The notes below the pieces were generated by a model that saw nothing but the letters and a program-made list of their open reading frames with translations, did not search any database and had not been told where the DNA came from. The position numbers were made by a program, and so were the translations under genes. A stretch of 64,000 bases of DNA, taken from the NCBI RefSeq assembly GCF_000372825.1, contig NZ_KB910516.1:962011-1026010 (forward strand). Direction: 5' to 3'. Shown one piece after another: positions 62,646 through 64,000 of this stretch; position 1 is the first letter of the stretch, and each line of letters begins with the position of its first letter. The stretch is from Methylobacterium sp. 77. Lineage in GTDB: Bacteria > Pseudomonadota > Alphaproteobacteria > Rhizobiales > Beijerinckiaceae.

Positions 62646-63110
62646 ATGGAGCCGCCGCCGAGGCTGAACGACATCGCGCCCCACCTGCGATCCTTCGCGC
62701 GCGAGCAGCGCCGATTGATGACCCGGGCGGAAGCCCTGTTCTGGGAGCAAGTCCGAGGTCGCCGCTTCAACGGTCATAAGTTCAAGCGGCAGGTTCCAAT
62801 CGCGCCCTACATCGTCGATTTCCAATGTGTCTCGGCGCGGCTGGTCATCGAACTCGATGGCGAACCACATGAAACCGAAGCGCGGAAAAACCATGATGCC
62901 CAGCGCGACCTTTGGCTCGCCAAGCAAGGCTTCCAAGTCCTGCGCTTCCCGAACGACCTCGTCCTCGACAATCTCGGCGCTGTGATGAGCAGGATCGAGC
63001 AAGCCATCGAAGGGCAGCGCCGCCCCTCTCCCGCCTCGCTCCGCGAGGCACCCTCCCCCGCAGAGGGGGGAGGGTCGCGCACGCTGGACCTCCAACAGGT
63101 TTCGCCATGA
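62646..63110 (+). CDS. DUF559 protein (PD-(D/E)XK-like nuclease domain)
   Basis: The 154-residue protein has the DUF559 pattern: RRLMTRAEALFWEQVRGRRF, GHKFKRQVPIAPYIVDFQ, ARLVIELDGEPHE, then QRDLWLAKQGFQVLRFPN. The Asp in VDF and the Glu-x-Asp in IELDG resemble a PD-(D/E)XK site, so endonuclease-like activity is plausible; its role is unknown. The gene starts 13 bp after sufD, separated from sufS by an ATGA overlap. Its residues from about 126 (SPASLREAPSPAEGGG) are encoded by a repeat unit. It does not belong to the known SUF machinery and was probably inserted. Confidence 0.85.
   Translation: MEPPPRLNDIAPHLRSFAREQRRLMTRAEALFWEQVRGRRFNGHKFKRQVPIAPYIVDFQCVSARLVIELDGEPHETEARKNHDAQRDLWLAKQGFQVLRFPNDLVLDNLGAVMSRIEQAIEGQRRPSPASLREAPSPAEGGGSRTLDLQQVSP
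63023..63075. repeat. Palindromic repeat unit B inside the DUF559 gene
   Basis: A direct copy of unit B (CACCCTCCCCCGCAGAGGGG core) lies in the last part of the DUF559 reading frame, 32 bp before the sufS start. The gene is thus bracketed by repeat sequence on both sides. Confidence 0.75.
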
Positions 63111-64000
63111 ACGCACCCGTTCTCACCCAGCCCTACGACGTCGAGGCGATCCGGGCCCAGTTCCCGATTCTCTCCCAGACGGTCTACGGCCGGCCGCTGG
63201 TCTATCTCGACAATGCGGCCTCGTCGCAGAAGCCGCGCGCCGTCATCGACGCCATGGTGAACTGCATGGAGACGGGCTACGCCAACGTCCATCGCGGGCT
63301 GCACTTCATGGCGAATGCCGCCACGGAAGGGTTCGAGGGCGCGCGCGAGACCACGCGGCAATTCCTCAACGCGGAGTCCACCGACGAGATCATCTTCACC
63401 CGCAATGCCACCGAGGCCTACAACCTCGTGGCCTCGTCCATGGGATGGGCCGGCCTGATCGGGGAGGGGGACGAGATCATCCTCTCGATCATGGAGCACC
63501 ATTCCAACATCGTGCCCTGGCACTTCCTGCGCGAGCGGCGCGGTGCCGTGATCAAGTGGGCGCCGGTGGACGACGCCGGCAACTTCCTCGTCGAGGACTA
63601 CGAAAAACTGTTCACGCCCCGGACCAAGATGGTGGCGATCACCCACATGTCGAACGTGCTCGGCACGGTGACGCCGGCCGCCGAGATCGTGCGGATCGCC
63701 CATGCCCACGGGGTGCCGGTGCTCCTCGACGGGGCGCAGAGCGCGGTCCACCAGCCCATCGACGTGAAGGCGCTGGATTGCGACTTCTTCGTCTTCACCG
63801 GCCACAAGGTCTACGGCCCGACCGGCATCGGCGTGCTGTACGGCAAGAAGGAATGGCTGGACCGGTTGCCCCCCTATCAAGGCGGCGGCGAGATGATCCG
63901 AACCGTGTCGCAGGACACGATCACCTACAACGATCCGCCGCACCGCTTCGAGGCGGGCACGCCGGCGATCATCGAGGCGGTGGGCCTCGGCGCCGCCCTC
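63107..64000 (+). CDS. sufS: Cysteine desulfurase SufS, 5' part
   Basis: The gene starts at ATG 63107, overlapping the DUF559 stop (ATGA), and runs off the window. The visible 298 codons show a class II desulfurase: FPILSQTVYGRPLVYLDNAASSQKP, YANVHRGLHFMANAATEG, IIFTRNATEAYNLV, IMEHHSNIVPWHFL and the PLP Lys in FVFTGHKVYGPTGIG near residue 230. The catalytic Cys lies beyond the window. It supplies sulfur to SufBCD, usually with SufE or SufU, neither visible here. Its translation is coupled to the inserted gene. Confidence 0.94.
   Translation, partial: MNAPVLTQPYDVEAIRAQFPILSQTVYGRPLVYLDNAASSQKPRAVIDAMVNCMETGYANVHRGLHFMANAATEGFEGARETTRQFLNAESTDEIIFTRNATEAYNLVASSMGWAGLIGEGDEIILSIMEHHSNIVPWHFLRERRGAVIKWAPVDDAGNFLVEDYEKLFTPRTKMVAITHMSNVLGTVTPAAEIVRIAHAHGVPVLLDGAQSAVHQPIDVKALDCDFFVFTGHKVYGPTGIGVLYGKKEWLDRLPPYQGGGEMIRTVSQDTITYNDPPHRFEAGTPAIIEAVGLGAAL

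Overview
The window looks like chromosome of a high-GC alphaproteobacterium, most likely Methylobacterium or a close relative. This is inferred from gene content: a lanmodulin-type EF-hand protein, PyrC of the alphaproteobacterial DTQVHFREPG type, a TIGR02301-type protein, a GcrA-like C-terminal protein, a SUF operon preceded by Irr-type boxes, and intergenic palindromic repeats typical of Rhizobiales. No rRNA, complete tRNA, CRISPR array, transposase or phage gene was recognised.

Layout. 1-2.7 kb: 3' end of a hybrid histidine kinase, then small lipoprotein, membrane and ribosome-modulation-factor-like genes. 2.8-8.3 kb: a polysaccharide locus with three glycosyltransferase genes (the second and third visibly AT-rich, with foreign codon use) facing a Wzt/Wzm-type ABC exporter. 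8.5-15 kb: LysR regulator, small secreted protein, DUF3606 protein, EEP-family phosphatase/nuclease, cardiolipin synthase and a FUSC-family transporter. 15-22.2 kb: a five-gene family-5 ABC importer followed by an N-carbamoyl amino acid/allantoate-type amidohydrolase. 22.5-27.7 kb: a PAS-PAS-XRE regulator, a KpsT-like pseudo-ATPase fused to duplicated helical repeats, and a GT61 glycosyltransferase. 27.9-33.9 kb: lanmodulin homologue, PiT phosphate transporter, GcrA-like small protein, secreted hypothetical, DctA and SodC. 34-52 kb: mostly housekeeping genes (dxs, xseB, tag, ygfZ, pyrC, pdxH, a DnaJ-domain protein, fabI, PPK2, Nudix, SDR, phosphoglycerate-mutase-like) mixed with hypotheticals. 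52.2-56.3 kb: a single large Pls/PosA-type non-ribosomal peptide synthetase with its own membrane C-terminus. 56.6-64 kb: alpha/beta hydrolase divergent from a SUF operon (NifS-type desulfurase, sufB, sufC, sufD, a DUF559 gene, sufS running off the window), with two tandem Irr-type boxes between them.

How the genes work together. The 2.8-8.3 kb genes plausibly build and export a surface polysaccharide, and the KpsT-like fusion and GT61 at 23.7-27.7 kb may belong to the same cell-surface programme. The SUF genes form one iron-sulfur assembly unit, probably under iron control, and YgfZ at 38.4 kb also serves iron-sulfur proteins. The SUF operon has been invaded by palindromic repeats that form the C-terminal coding sequence of SufD and of the inserted DUF559 protein.

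Most interesting: the divergent lanmodulin, the repeat/DUF559 insertion in the SUF operon, the KpsT-like pseudo-ATPase with duplicated repeats, the Pls-type synthetase, the PAS-PAS-XRE fusion and a SodC with an altered zinc ligand. All assignments come from reading motifs by eye; no database search was run.
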